From the NCBI GenBank assembly GCA_964485405.1, contig CAZAJG010000005.1, forward strand, positions 62,001 to 126,000: DNA of 64,000 bases. The letters are read 5' to 3'. This document shows positions 16,318-26,356 of this stretch, piece by piece. Position 1 is the stretch's first letter, and every line of letters begins with the position of its first letter. Source of the stretch: CAKZNE01 sp964485405 (GTDB taxonomy: Bacteria; Bacteroidota; Bacteroidia; Flavobacteriales; Schleiferiaceae). The position numbers were made by a program, and so were the translations under genes. The notes under the pieces were generated by a model that did not search any database, was not told the DNA's origin, and worked only from the letters and a program-made list of their open reading frames with translations.

Positions 16318-17397
16318 TTGCTTCGGTATGTTTTAAATAAAGTTGGTTATAGCCTTTTGGTTATGCTCGGTGTAGTTACCGCAGTGTTTCTTCTTTTCAA
16401 TGTGCTTCCGGGCGATCCAGCCCGAATGATGCTCGATCAACGAGAAGACTCGGACCAGCTCATGGCAGTTAAGCAGAAGTATGGATTTGATAAGCCCATT
16501 TCAACCCAATACGTTTATTATTTAAACGATTTAAGCCCCATTTCTTGGCACTCTAAAGATCCTAAACATTACACCCATCAAAGCTTAAAAAGGAGCAGCC
16601 ATGTAAGCTTGTTTAAAGGTGAGAGTTGGGTTTTAGCGATCAAGTTGCCCTATTTGAGGGAGTCGTTTCGAAGTCAAGGAAAAACAGTAAGCTCCATTAT
16701 ANNNNNNNNNNAAACCCTACCCAATACGATGATCTTGGCTTTGGCCAGCATTTGTATTGCCATGTTGTTAGGTGTTGTTTTAGGAGTTGTTTCGGCTCTT
16801 TTTAAAGATAGTTTTTTAGACCGGATGATTACTGTGGTTGGAACTTTGGGAATGTCTGTGCCCTCCTTTTTCTCAGCTATTTTAATTGCATGGGTTTTTG
16901 GATACATTCTTTCAGAATATACACACCTTAATATGTCTGGGGGCTTGTACGAAGTAGATGATATGGGAGAAGGTGTTTATATCCAATGGAAAAACCTGAT
17001 TTTACCAGCAATTACTTTGGGTATTCGTCCGCTCGGTGTTATAATTCAGTTAACACGAGGTAGCCTTTTAGAAGAGCTCAATCAAGATTACATTCGTACG
17101 GCTAGAGCAAAAGGATTGAGCAAAGCGGTTATCGTGCGTAAACACGCACTTAAAAATGCTCTAAACCCAGTAATAACCGCAGCGTCCGGTTGGTTTGCAT
17201 CCATGCTTGCTGGAGCTGTTTTTGTAGAATATATTTTTGGTTGGAACGGTTTAGGAAAGCAAATAGTAGACTCTCTGCAACAGTTGGATTTACCAGTTGT
17301 GATGGGTGCTGTACTGATAATAGGTTTTACATTTGTAGCAATAAACATTTTGGTAGATGTGCTCTACACTTGGCTAGATCCCAGAGTTAGAGTTTAA
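16318..17397 (+). CDS. DppB-type ABC transporter permease (contains an assembly gap)
   Basis: About 359 residues. The start LRYVLNKVGYSLLVMLGVV and FNVLPGDPARMML are typical of oligopeptide/dipeptide permease subunit B. A soluble insert of about 90 residues (about 60-145) follows, as is usual for Bacteroidota members. The C-terminal transmembrane part carries the EAA loop (EELNQDYIRTARAKGLSK) that contacts the ATPase. Ten Ns at 16702-16711 lie between SSII and TLPNT. The frame is kept across them, but the true gap length is unknown. TTG at 16318 is the apparent start, 5 bases after the previous stop. No DppC, ATPase or binding protein is nearby, so it is an orphan subunit here. Confidence 0.85.
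   Translation: MLRYVLNKVGYSLLVMLGVVTAVFLLFNVLPGDPARMMLDQREDSDQLMAVKQKYGFDKPISTQYVYYLNDLSPISWHSKDPKHYTHQSLKRSSHVSLFKGESWVLAIKLPYLRESFRSQGKTVSSIIXXXXTLPNTMILALASICIAMLLGVVLGVVSALFKDSFLDRMITVVGTLGMSVPSFFSAILIAWVFGYILSEYTHLNMSGGLYEVDDMGEGVYIQWKNLILPAITLGIRPLGVIIQLTRGSLLEELNQDYIRTARAKGLSKAVIVRKHALKNALNPVITAASGWFASMLAGAVFVEYIFGWNGLGKQIVDSLQQLDLPVVMGAVLIIGFTFVAINILVDVLYTWLDPRVRV
16702..16711. other. Assembly gap (10 Ns)
   Basis: Ten undetermined bases inside the permease gene. Reading frame continues on both sides, so the gene is probably intact, but the count of ten may be a placeholder. Confidence 0.98.
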
Positions 17398-17408
17398 AAT
17401 ATAAAGCA

Positions 17409-18182
17409 ATGGCAAGAAAAATTGTAGCAGGAAATTGGAAGATGAATCTCAACTTAGAGGAAGGTGTAAAGCTGATTGAACAAATCAGTGAGTATTGCGA
17501 AAGCACCAATCTTCATCAAGTGGAAGTGGTGGCCGCCACACCTTTTATACACCTCCATAAAGCTGTAGAAATGGCTGAAGGGAAGAAGCTTAGTGTAGCT
17601 GCTCAAAACTGTAGCGAAAAAGAAGGGGGCGCTTATACAGGAGAAATCAGTGTAAGTATGCTCAAATCGGTGAATACAGAACTTGTCCTTGTAGGGCATT
17701 CTGAAAGAAGGCTTTACTATGGAGATACCAATCAGGTGGTGAACCAAAAAATCAAGCTCCTTTTAAAGGAAGGCTTATCGCCTATTTTTTGTGTTGGCGA
17801 AAGTTTAGAAGATCGAAAATCAGGAAATCATACCAGCATAGTAAAACAACAAATAGCAGAAGGACTAGAGGGTTTAGCCGGTACAGATATTGAAAATATA
17901 ATTATTGCCTACGAGCCAGTTTGGGCGATTGGAACTGGAGAAACAGCCACTCCAAAACAAGCTCAGGAAATGCACAGCTTTATCCGAGATTTGCTGGCAG
18001 AAATGTTTAACGCAGCTATTGCGATGGATATTAGCCTACTTTATGGCGGTTCCGTAAAACCAGACAATGCGCGCGAAATCTTTAGTCAACCAGATGTAGA
18101 TGGAGGACTAATAGGAGGGGCATCTTTAAAAGCCGATCAATTTAATGAGTTGATCCATATTGGTTCAGACGTACTTAGATAA
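17409..18182 (+). CDS. tpiA: Triosephosphate isomerase
   Basis: 257 residues. Interconverts dihydroxyacetone phosphate and glyceraldehyde-3-phosphate. Catalytic K11 in AGNWKMN, H97 in VGHSERR and E169 in AYEPVWAIGTG are all present, and the C-terminal phosphate loops (LLYGGSVKPDNA, DGGLIGGASLK) are intact. It starts 11 bases after the permease stop and is followed 27 bases later by prmA, so it lies in a run of same-strand genes from 15167 to at least 23464. Two other glycolytic genes, gap and pfkA, sit at the right end of the window. Confidence 0.97.
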   Translation: MARKIVAGNWKMNLNLEEGVKLIEQISEYCESTNLHQVEVVAATPFIHLHKAVEMAEGKKLSVAAQNCSEKEGGAYTGEISVSMLKSVNTELVLVGHSERRLYYGDTNQVVNQKIKLLLKEGLSPIFCVGESLEDRKSGNHTSIVKQQIAEGLEGLAGTDIENIIIAYEPVWAIGTGETATPKQAQEMHSFIRDLLAEMFNAAIAMDISLLYGGSVKPDNAREIFSQPDVDGGLIGGASLKADQFNELIHIGSDVLR

Positions 18183-18209
18183 TTCATTCCCAAATCAAAA
18201 AAACTGCAT

Positions 18210-19049
18210 ATGAAACCTTATTTGGTTGTAGAGTTTAACATTACACCCGCAGAGGTAGGACGTGATATTCTATTGGCTATGTTGGATGTAGAAGGGTATG
18301 ACTCTTTTGAAGAAACGCCTAACGGACTGAAAGCTTATATTTTAGAAGAAGACTTTGATGAAGAAGGATTAAAAGCCCTTCCCATTATGAATTCGGATGA
18401 AATTTCTATTCAATATGAGACCGATAAATTAGAGAATAAGAACTGGAATGAAGAGTGGGAAACCTACTACGATCCCATTGATATTGACGGAAAAGTATAC
18501 GTTAGAGCACCTTTTCACGATGAAAAGCCAGGCTATCCCATAACGATTATCATTGAGCCAAAAATGTCTTTCGGAACCGGACACCATCAAACAACCCGCT
18601 TGATGAGCCGAGCAATTTTAGAGCTTGATATGACGGGAAAAACCGTTTTGGATATGGGCACTGGCACTGGCGTTTTAGCCATTTTGGCGAGAAAAAGAGG
18701 AGCAAATGCCATTACGGCTATAGATAACTTTGAATGGGCTGTTGAGAATACCGCTGAAAATGCAGAAAGAAACGGTTGCGGAGATATAAAAGCTCTACAT
18801 GGCGATGCTGAGCTACTAAAAGGAATGGCTTACGATACAGTTTTGGCCAATATTAATAGAAATGTTCTTTTAGAGGATATGAAATCGTACATAGATACGT
18901 TATCTCTTGATGGCGAGCTTGTAATAAGTGGGTTCTTTGAGAATGATTTTGAGCTGTTGAATGATGAAGTAACACACCATGGAATGGAGCTCGTTAATAA
19001 ATGGAGCGAAGATCGGTGGCTGGCTTGTCACTATAAAAAACTAAGCTGA
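18210..19049 (+). CDS. prmA: Ribosomal protein L11 methyltransferase
   Basis: 279 residues. An S-adenosylmethionine enzyme that trimethylates L11. The N-terminal substrate-recognition domain has EEWETYYDPI (81-90), then IIEPKMSFGTGHHQTT (114-129), the family signature, SAM motif I VLDMGTGTG (146-154), and the post-motif LANINRNVLLE. All PrmA hallmarks are present. Gap to the next gene is 5 bases, suggesting coupling with the large secreted protein, though no functional link is evident. Confidence 0.94.
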   Translation: MKPYLVVEFNITPAEVGRDILLAMLDVEGYDSFEETPNGLKAYILEEDFDEEGLKALPIMNSDEISIQYETDKLENKNWNEEWETYYDPIDIDGKVYVRAPFHDEKPGYPITIIIEPKMSFGTGHHQTTRLMSRAILELDMTGKTVLDMGTGTGVLAILARKRGANAITAIDNFEWAVENTAENAERNGCGDIKALHGDAELLKGMAYDTVLANINRNVLLEDMKSYIDTLSLDGELVISGFFENDFELLNDEVTHHGMELVNKWSEDRWLACHYKKLS

Positions 19050-19054
19050 TTCTC

Positions 19055-22000
19055 ATGCGTAAACTATTCCTATTTCTCTTTCTATCTCTTTCTTTTACCA
19101 GTGCTTTTGCGCAAAAGTTTAAAAAATTCAGTTCTGGTCGAGAGGCTTACGTAAGCGAAGTAAGGGAGTTGCTTAAAAAAACGGATGTAGATAAAGAGGA
19201 TGAACTTGAGCCACTTCTTTTAGAGTTCTCTGGAACATGGACAGCTGGAGGAATAGATGACGATGAAGCTAAGGAGGTGATTCAAATCAGCAATAACTTT
19301 CTCAAAAAAAGAGTAACCGATTATGTTTCTTGGAAACGGTTTTTAAAGATTATAACTCACTTTGAAAACAATGAAGAAGAAAAATACCTTAAGCTCTGGC
19401 TCGAGAGTTTGAGTAAGCTCTCTAAGAAAAACCCTGCTCGGTTTATCCGCGATTATCTGGAAACAACCTACCTCACTTTTTACGAATACATCCTTTTTGA
19501 CAATGGAAAGATTAAGTGGCAAATCGGTAGTGGCGATTATACATTTACCTACGAAGATGGTCCAAAGTTTCAATTTGATGGAATAGACCTGTGGGCGTAT
19601 TATAAGTCGGACAGTACTCGAATTGAGGGAACAGCAGGCGTATACGACCCGCTAAAACGTACTTTTTATGGAAACGGTGGCTTGATCTATTTTATTAGAG
19701 CGGGTTTAAGCGAAGATTCTGCTTTTGTAGAATTGAAAGACTTTGAGATCAATGTAACCAAAACCTCTTTTCAGGCCGATAGTGTAATCTTAAATACCCT
19801 CGTTTTTTTGAAGGAGCCCTTAATGGGAAGCTTTGAAGAAAGGCTAACCAGCTCTGGAGGGAGAGGAAATGCCACTTTTCCCCGTTTCAATTCGTATCGC
19901 CAAGATGTGGCTATAAAAGACATTGTTCCGGGCGCAGACTTTTTAGGAGGGTTCTCGGTTATTGGATCTAAATTCTATGGAGGTGGATCAGATACCTCCA
20001 AGGCAACGATCAAGTTTAACTACGAAGGAAAAGAAGCCATTAGTTCTCAGTCTGATCGTTTTCTTTTACGACTAGATAAAATTGAAAGTGAGGATGTTTC
20101 GGTAACTATTCGTTTGAAAGAGGATAGTATTTATCACCCAAAAATCACCTTGCGCTACTTACCCGAAACCAAGCAGATTACTATTATCCGAAAAGAGGAA
20201 GGTTTAGGACAAACTCCTTTCACCAATAGTTACCACAATATGGATATGGCTTTTGGATTGATTACCTGGAAGCTTGACGAACCCAAAATGCAAATCGGAA
20301 ACTTAAACCTAGGGACAGAAGCTTCCGCAGTTTTTGAATCTCAAAACTACTTTCGAGGCAAGCGCTTTGATCAGTTAAGGGGCTTAGACAATGAAAATGT
20401 GCTTTACAAAATGAAAGCTATGGCCGAAGCTTACGATAAGAGAAGTTTTTCGGACGAAGAGGTAGCACGCTTTTTAAGAATGGACAAACGCAGTGCTCAT
20501 ATTTTTATGATGCGTATGTCCGTGTTCGGTTTAGTAAAGTATGATCTAGACGCTAGAACGGGGGTGTTTAAAGACAAGGTTTTTGACTACATCAACAACT
20601 ATGAAGAGAAAAGAGATTACGATGTAATTCAATTTGTATCCTCAAAATCTGGAAGCAATGCTACTTTAAGCCTTCTGGATTATGCGATGGAAATTGAAGG
20701 AATCAACACCATCGCACTAAGTGACTCCCAAAAGGTTAGGCTCTTCCCGAAAAACCGAAAAATTACGGTGTATGAAAACCTAAATTTTGACTTTGACGGT
20801 AAAATTGTAGCCGGTAGATTTAGTTATTGGGGAGAGGTATTTAAATTCAACTACGATCAGTTTCGCATCAACATGGATAATATTGATTCCATGCGATTTA
20901 AAGTGCAAACCTTTGAGCAGAACAATCTAGGACAAAGACCACTGGTAGATGTACAAACCGTATTGCAGGAATTAACCGGAGAGCTGTTGATTGATGACCC
21001 CAACAACAAAAGTGGACAGAAACAATACACCGATTATCCCATTTTCCGAAGCGCCAAAGAGTCCTACATCTACTATGATAAAAAATCCATTTTTGATGGA
21101 GTTTACGATCGAAGTAAGTTCTATGTAACCTTAGAACCTTTTGAAATTGACAGCTTGGATAATATCTCTACAGATGGATTACAGTTTGATGGAACTTTTA
21201 CCAGTGCCGGCATATTTCCAGACTTAACCGAGACTATAAAAGTACAGGAAGACTATTCCCTTGGATTTAAGGATGAAACTCCGTCCGGAGGTCTTGCCGC
21301 TTATGGTGGAAAAGGAACCTACTCCAATAAGTTAGCTTTAAGTAATGAAGGCTTACGAGGAGACGGACGTATCGATTACCTGAATTCATATGCAACATCG
21401 GATGAATTTTTCTTCTTTCCCGATAGTACAACCGGTATAGCCTTTGAGTATGAAATTACTGCACAAACCGCAGGAACAGAATATCCACATGCCATTGGAA
21501 AAGGAGTATTTCTAGATTGGAGACCTTACAAGGATGTGCTCTACACCACCAGTAGAGAAACCGCTTTTGCGATGTACGATGATATAGGTATGACAGCGGT
21601 AGGAACGTTGGCACATGGCCCCAACTCACTTAAGGGTAAAGGAGTGCTTGATTTTTTAAATGCGGAGACAAAATCTGAAGAATACCTCTTTAAGAACCGA
21701 AAGTTTTCTTCTCAAAAACTGGCCTTCAAAGTACGGGCAAACCCAGATGTAGACTGGGGCTTTACCATGGATGATGCCAGAGGAGATGTTAACTTTGATA
21801 CAGAGAGGGGGGATTTTTATCTAAACAATCCGGCCGAATACTTCACCTTCCCGGTTAACCAGTACATCTGTTACATGGATTACGCAAAATGGTTGATACC
21901 GGAAAAAGCAATTAATGTGAAAAAAGTAGGGGATCAGGCTTCCTCTAGAATGATATCTACAAACTCAGAACAAGATTCGTTACAGTTTGTGGCCGGACAC

Positions 22001-23464
22001 AGTAAGTTCTATCTAGAAAATTATCTTTTGGAGTCCTTCCAAGTACCGAATATCGATGTAGCGGATGCCAGCATTTTTCCAGATACAGGTTATGTAGCTA
22101 TTGGTAAAAAGGCAAAAATGAGAACCTTGTTGAATGCTTCTATAACGGCCAATAGAACTACTAAATTCCATAAATTCTACGGTGGAACTATTGATATATA
22201 TTCAAGGAGTAAGTATTATGGAAATGCAGATTACGAATACCTAGATCAAGATGGAACAGCTTGGCCGATGCATTTTGAAACGGTAAAGGCGGATACAGGA
22301 TCTACGGTAGGTACGGCAACCGTTAAAGAGGGAGAAAGCTTTTATATGAGCCCCTATTTTGCTTACTACGGAAAAGTATATCTGCTAGGAGAGCGAAAAG
22401 GTTTAGATTTTAGAGGGTTTACCCATATTGACTCAGATTGTCCTACCGTAAGTACCGATTGGTTTGAATTCCGATCCATCATTGATCCAGATAATATCGT
22501 AATCGACTTACCGGCTATTGAAGCGGATGATAAAACTAAGATCCTGGTTAACGGTGTAATGATTGATGCAGACACGGTTACGGGTTATGCGGCCTTCTTG
22601 AGCCAAAGAACTTCCGCTTACGATAAGGAGATGTTCTTTACTACCGGAAAGCTTTATTACGAAGAAACGATTGGCAGTTATGTAATTATTGATCCTGCAA
22701 AATTTGACGATCCGAATGCAAAAGGAAACTACTTAGCTTTTAACAACATCGACTGTTTAATGCATGGGGAAGGAACCATGAGCATAGGGGATAATCGTGG
22801 ACAAATGGAGGTGAGCAGCTGGGGGAATATTGATTATGACCTTTCTACTGACGATATGAATCTAGACTTAGTTTTAGGTTTAGACTTTCATTTTAGCTCA
22901 GATTTACAAGAGGCCATAGCGGATGCGATAAACGGAGAAACCAGTTTAGAAGGAGCGGATTTGGGCAGAAAAGCATTTGAAGTATCTATTGATGAACTAT
23001 TAACTGGAAAGGATAAAACCAAATTCATAGAATCTATTGAAAACTATGGAGCACCTGAAAAATTGCCGGATGAGTATCAACGAACACTTCTTTTTTCTGA
23101 CATTAAGTTAAGATGGGTTCCCGAAGCCGTTTCTTTCCTATCGGAAGGAGATGTTGCCGTAGGAGGTTTAGGTAAATATCCGGTAAATAAAAAGGTGAAA
23201 GCCAAGATGGAGATCCGGAGAAAACGAAGGGGAGATGAGATTTATATGTACTTAGAAGTACGTCCAAGCGTATACTTTTACTTCGAGTACAAGAGAAATC
23301 AGATTACGTTCTACACCAGTAATGATGAAATAATGACGAAACTGAAAGAGTTGGATATTAAAGAAAGAAGACGAGAAGTAAAAGGAAAACCACCCTTTGT
23401 ATATACCATTGGAACCAAAGGAAAAATGAATCGCTTCTTAAGCCGATTTGAGGAATTTGAATAA
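19055..23464 (+). CDS. Large secreted/periplasmic protein of unknown function (1,469 residues)
   Basis: Clear Sec signal (MRKLFLFLFLSLSF...AFA before Q20). I do not recognise the family. About residues 25-150 are helical and charged. After that the protein is almost entirely beta-strand with repeated phrases such as F-x-G-x-x-x-Y, SDEFFFFPDS and YATSDE, ending in a basic segment (KMEIRRKRRGDEIYMYLE, FYFEYKRN). Around 455-510 there is a helical stretch (FSDEEVARFLRMDKRS then GLVKYDLDARTGVF) that looks like a small winged helix. There is no T9SS sorting domain, lipobox or barrel terminus, so it is probably periplasmic or at the inner face of the outer membrane. A long beta-rich scaffold is the most that can be said. 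Confidence 0.75.
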   Translation: MRKLFLFLFLSLSFTSAFAQKFKKFSSGREAYVSEVRELLKKTDVDKEDELEPLLLEFSGTWTAGGIDDDEAKEVIQISNNFLKKRVTDYVSWKRFLKIITHFENNEEEKYLKLWLESLSKLSKKNPARFIRDYLETTYLTFYEYILFDNGKIKWQIGSGDYTFTYEDGPKFQFDGIDLWAYYKSDSTRIEGTAGVYDPLKRTFYGNGGLIYFIRAGLSEDSAFVELKDFEINVTKTSFQADSVILNTLVFLKEPLMGSFEERLTSSGGRGNATFPRFNSYRQDVAIKDIVPGADFLGGFSVIGSKFYGGGSDTSKATIKFNYEGKEAISSQSDRFLLRLDKIESEDVSVTIRLKEDSIYHPKITLRYLPETKQITIIRKEEGLGQTPFTNSYHNMDMAFGLITWKLDEPKMQIGNLNLGTEASAVFESQNYFRGKRFDQLRGLDNENVLYKMKAMAEAYDKRSFSDEEVARFLRMDKRSAHIFMMRMSVFGLVKYDLDARTGVFKDKVFDYINNYEEKRDYDVIQFVSSKSGSNATLSLLDYAMEIEGINTIALSDSQKVRLFPKNRKITVYENLNFDFDGKIVAGRFSYWGEVFKFNYDQFRINMDNIDSMRFKVQTFEQNNLGQRPLVDVQTVLQELTGELLIDDPNNKSGQKQYTDYPIFRSAKESYIYYDKKSIFDGVYDRSKFYVTLEPFEIDSLDNISTDGLQFDGTFTSAGIFPDLTETIKVQEDYSLGFKDETPSGGLAAYGGKGTYSNKLALSNEGLRGDGRIDYLNSYATSDEFFFFPDSTTGIAFEYEITAQTAGTEYPHAIGKGVFLDWRPYKDVLYTTSRETAFAMYDDIGMTAVGTLAHGPNSLKGKGVLDFLNAETKSEEYLFKNRKFSSQKLAFKVRANPDVDWGFTMDDARGDVNFDTERGDFYLNNPAEYFTFPVNQYICYMDYAKWLIPEKAINVKKVGDQASSRMISTNSEQDSLQFVAGHSKFYLENYLLESFQVPNIDVADASIFPDTGYVAIGKKAKMRTLLNASITANRTTKFHKFYGGTIDIYSRSKYYGNADYEYLDQDGTAWPMHFETVKADTGSTVGTATVKEGESFYMSPYFAYYGKVYLLGERKGLDFRGFTHIDSDCPTVSTDWFEFRSIIDPDNIVIDLPAIEADDKTKILVNGVMIDADTVTGYAAFLSQRTSAYDKEMFFTTGKLYYEETIGSYVIIDPAKFDDPNAKGNYLAFNNIDCLMHGEGTMSIGDNRGQMEVSSWGNIDYDLSTDDMNLDLVLGLDFHFSSDLQEAIADAINGETSLEGADLGRKAFEVSIDELLTGKDKTKFIESIENYGAPEKLPDEYQRTLLFSDIKLRWVPEAVSFLSEGDVAVGGLGKYPVNKKVKAKMEIRRKRRGDEIYMYLEVRPSVYFYFEYKRNQITFYTSNDEIMTKLKELDIKERRREVKGKPPFVYTIGTKGKMNRFLSRFEEFE

Positions 23465-23503
23465 AGTTTCTTCCATAAAAAACCAAAAACCAAAGGATGT
23501 TTT

Positions 23504-23511
23504 TAGTTTTG
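23504..23511 (+). promoter_or_regulatory. -7 promoter box for the AddB-like nuclease gene
   Basis: TAGTTTTG is an exact TAnnTTTG match, 16 bases before the ATG at 23528, in the 63-base gap after the large secreted protein gene. Confidence 0.45.
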
Positions 23512-23527
23512 AAGTAAAGCAGGTTTC

Positions 23528-26356
23528 ATGGTTCCATTTCTCCGAAAAGTAGCTGAAGAACTTCTACAAAACCATACGAGTTTTGATGGAGTAGGCATTA
23601 TCCTTCCCAGTAGGAGAGCCGGAGTTTTTCTAAAAAGGGAAATCTCCGCTTTACTCAGCAAACCACTCCTTGCTCCAACAATTACTACAACAGAAGACTT
23701 TTTGTTGGAAAATTTAGGCTGGGAGCAAGAGAATATGATTCAATTGATCTTTAAGCTTTATCGGAGCTATGAGAAGCTGAATCTGGAGGATAAAGATTCA
23801 TTCATTGAATTTAGTAAATGGGCACAAACGCTAATTGGAGACTTCAACGAGATAGATCGCTATCTGATTGATGCGAACTCTTTGTTTGACTATATCTCGG
23901 ACGCAAAGCGCATTGAAAGCTGGGATTTAGGGCCCGGTGAAAGTAGCGATACACAAATGGTAAATGACTACCTCTTGTTTTGGGAGTTATTGCCACAATT
24001 GTATTCTGATTTCTCGAGTAAACTCAAACAAGAAAAAAGAGTATATCAAGGGCTAGCTTATCGCCAGCTAGCTGAGAATATGGAAGACTATTTACCAGCG
24101 ATCAAGAAGAAGTACAGTAAGCTATACTTTGTTGGATTTAGTGCTTTAAATGAGGCAGAGGAGAGGATTTTAATGCGCTTACACGAAGAGAAAATTGCTC
24201 ATTTTTTCTGGGATTTCGACTCTTACTATTACGAAGATTCGGTTCATGAAGCGGGAAAGTTTTTGCGGGATAGTAAAATCATCAAAAGACTAAAAGATCA
24301 GTCACAATTCAAGAAGCCGGATAGCTTCCTATCCCAGTTGCATAAAAAGATAAAGATTAAAAGTGTGTCGGGCGATACGTTACAGGCTATAACCGGCAAC
24401 GCTTCTGTTTTAGAGTATCAGAACGATCAATTGGAGGAAGTAGCTGTAGTAATGGCGGATGAAAATTTGCTTCTTCCCTTTCTAAACAATTTGGCAGCCG
24501 ATATTCCAGCGGTAAACGTTACCATGGGTTTGCCACTTCGCTTTTCGCCCATAGCAGGTTTTTTCAATTTGCTCTGGGAAATGCATGTATGGCAAGAAAC
24601 TTCAGGAAATACAGATAAAGAAGGAAACCCCGCTTTTCACTATCAAAAGTGGGATGATGTTTTAGGGCACCCTGTAAGTAAGAAGTGGGATAAAGAAGGC
24701 ACCATTGAAAAACTAAGATCGGAAATTCGAAAGCAGAATCAGGTGTTTGTTTCCCTACCTCAGCTAAAGAGCTGGCTGAGTTTTAATTGGGATGATGAAG
24801 TAGAATCGTTATTCACCAAAGATTCTGCAGAACCCCAAAACTGGTGTGCCTCTCTTGGGCGGTTTACCGAATACGCCAAACCCTTTTACGATGGAGGAGT
24901 AACTGAAACCGGAATACTATATGGCTTTTTTCAGCTTTTTGCTCAGCTAGAACGCTGGATAAAAGAAAGTAACTTGGAGCTGGATGTAAAAACGAGCTAC
25001 CAGTTTTACAAAGAGCTATTGCAAACAGAAACTATAGACCTTAAAGGAGAGCCTTTAAAAGGACTGCAGGTTATGGGCATGTTGGAAACCCGAACCTTAG
25101 ATTTTAAAAACGTAATTCTTACATCCGTTAATGAGGATGTATTACCAAAAGGAAGGGTTCAAAACAGCATGATTCCTTTCGATATCAAGCATCGGTTTGG
25201 TTTACCTACTTATCTGGATAAAGACGGTGTTTTTGCCTATCACTTTTTTAGACTGTTACAACGAGCTGAGAACATAACTATACTGTACAACAATCAAAAT
25301 CAAGGCTTAGGTGGGGGAGAGCCGAGTAGGTTTATTGCTCAGATTGAACATGAACTTTGTAGAGTAAATCCGGATATAGACTTCAGCAAAGAAACGATTT
25401 CGTCTAGGCTAATTCCTCAGGAGGAAGAGGCCAAAGAAGTGGTGAAAACACCTTCCATTTTAAAAAGACTGGATGAGCTTGCCGAAAGAGGAATATCGCC
25501 CTCTGCACTGATTGATTACATAAACGACCCATTGCTATTCTATTACAGAAGAATACTGGGCTTGCAAGAAACGGATGAAGTAGAAGAAGTAATTGGCTAC
25601 CATACACAAGGAACAATTATCCACGAAATACTTCAAGACTATTATAGCGTAGAGGAGGATTCGGGGAAAGGACCTCTAAAAAGATTGCATGCGGATCTTC
25701 CAGTTTTTCAAAAAACTGAATCTGAATTGCGAGATGAGGTCATTAAGAAACTGCAAAATGCTGGACTTAAAGATGTATCGCATGGTAAAAATCTTCTCAT
25801 TCGAGAAACACTTACCGGGATGCTTCGGAATTTTTTAGCCAAAGAGAAAGAGCAGCTTAAGGATAAAGGGGAGGTTGAGATTTTATCGTTAGAAACAGGC
25901 CTGAGTCAAACATTAAAGCTTGCCAATGGGAAGCAGGTCTTAATTAAAGGTTTGGCCGATAGAATAGATCGATTGGGAGAACATACAAGGATCATCGATT
26001 ACAAAACAGGCGGGGTAAATCAAGCCGAAGTACGTTTTAAAGATTTGGATGAGCTCAAACAACCAAATGAAAAAAACAAGTCTTTTCAATTGTTAGCCTA
26101 TTCGTTTTTATACGCCAATGATCAATTGGAGATGGAACGTGTTTTTCCATCCATTATCAGTTTAAGAAATGTAAACAACTGGCCAATTGAGTTAAAATGG
26201 GGAAAGGAAGAAGGGGTAACACAAGAGGATTTGAAAGCGTTTAAAGGATTTTTGGTGGAGATTTTAGAAGAGATTTTTGACCCCGAAATACCCTTTTCAG
26301 AAAAGATGTTATCTTTAAGCAAACATGAAAACCAAATTAATCATATTGACCCTTAG
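23528..26356 (+). CDS. AddB-like protein with C-terminal PD-(D/E)XK nuclease domain
   Basis: 942 residues. The N-terminal region (GIILPSRRAGVFLKREI near 22-38) resembles the inactivated helicase start of AddB, with no Walker A GxGKT. The middle keeps helicase-like segments (LQVMGMLETRTLDFKNVILTSVNEDVLP). The C-terminal RecB-family nuclease has H699 (GTIIHEIL), D811 (GLADRIDR) and D824-x-K826 (IIDYKTGG), so catalysis is likely intact. No Cys occurs after H699, so the AddB iron-sulfur cluster is absent. The likely partner is an AddA-type helicase-nuclease in double-strand-break repair, not seen in the window. The 3' end overlaps the next gene by 32 bases. Confidence 0.85.
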   Translation: MVPFLRKVAEELLQNHTSFDGVGIILPSRRAGVFLKREISALLSKPLLAPTITTTEDFLLENLGWEQENMIQLIFKLYRSYEKLNLEDKDSFIEFSKWAQTLIGDFNEIDRYLIDANSLFDYISDAKRIESWDLGPGESSDTQMVNDYLLFWELLPQLYSDFSSKLKQEKRVYQGLAYRQLAENMEDYLPAIKKKYSKLYFVGFSALNEAEERILMRLHEEKIAHFFWDFDSYYYEDSVHEAGKFLRDSKIIKRLKDQSQFKKPDSFLSQLHKKIKIKSVSGDTLQAITGNASVLEYQNDQLEEVAVVMADENLLLPFLNNLAADIPAVNVTMGLPLRFSPIAGFFNLLWEMHVWQETSGNTDKEGNPAFHYQKWDDVLGHPVSKKWDKEGTIEKLRSEIRKQNQVFVSLPQLKSWLSFNWDDEVESLFTKDSAEPQNWCASLGRFTEYAKPFYDGGVTETGILYGFFQLFAQLERWIKESNLELDVKTSYQFYKELLQTETIDLKGEPLKGLQVMGMLETRTLDFKNVILTSVNEDVLPKGRVQNSMIPFDIKHRFGLPTYLDKDGVFAYHFFRLLQRAENITILYNNQNQGLGGGEPSRFIAQIEHELCRVNPDIDFSKETISSRLIPQEEEAKEVVKTPSILKRLDELAERGISPSALIDYINDPLLFYYRRILGLQETDEVEEVIGYHTQGTIIHEILQDYYSVEEDSGKGPLKRLHADLPVFQKTESELRDEVIKKLQNAGLKDVSHGKNLLIRETLTGMLRNFLAKEKEQLKDKGEVEILSLETGLSQTLKLANGKQVLIKGLADRIDRLGEHTRIIDYKTGGVNQAEVRFKDLDELKQPNEKNKSFQLLAYSFLYANDQLEMERVFPSIISLRNVNNWPIELKWGKEEGVTQEDLKAFKGFLVEILEEIFDPEIPFSEKMLSLSKHENQINHIDP

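Noticed and set aside
17589..17597. CTTAGTGTA, the core of the sugar-locus motif, inside tpiA.
   Set aside because: It lies within coding sequence and fits ordinary codons (Ser-Leu region); used only as a reminder that the motif is short.
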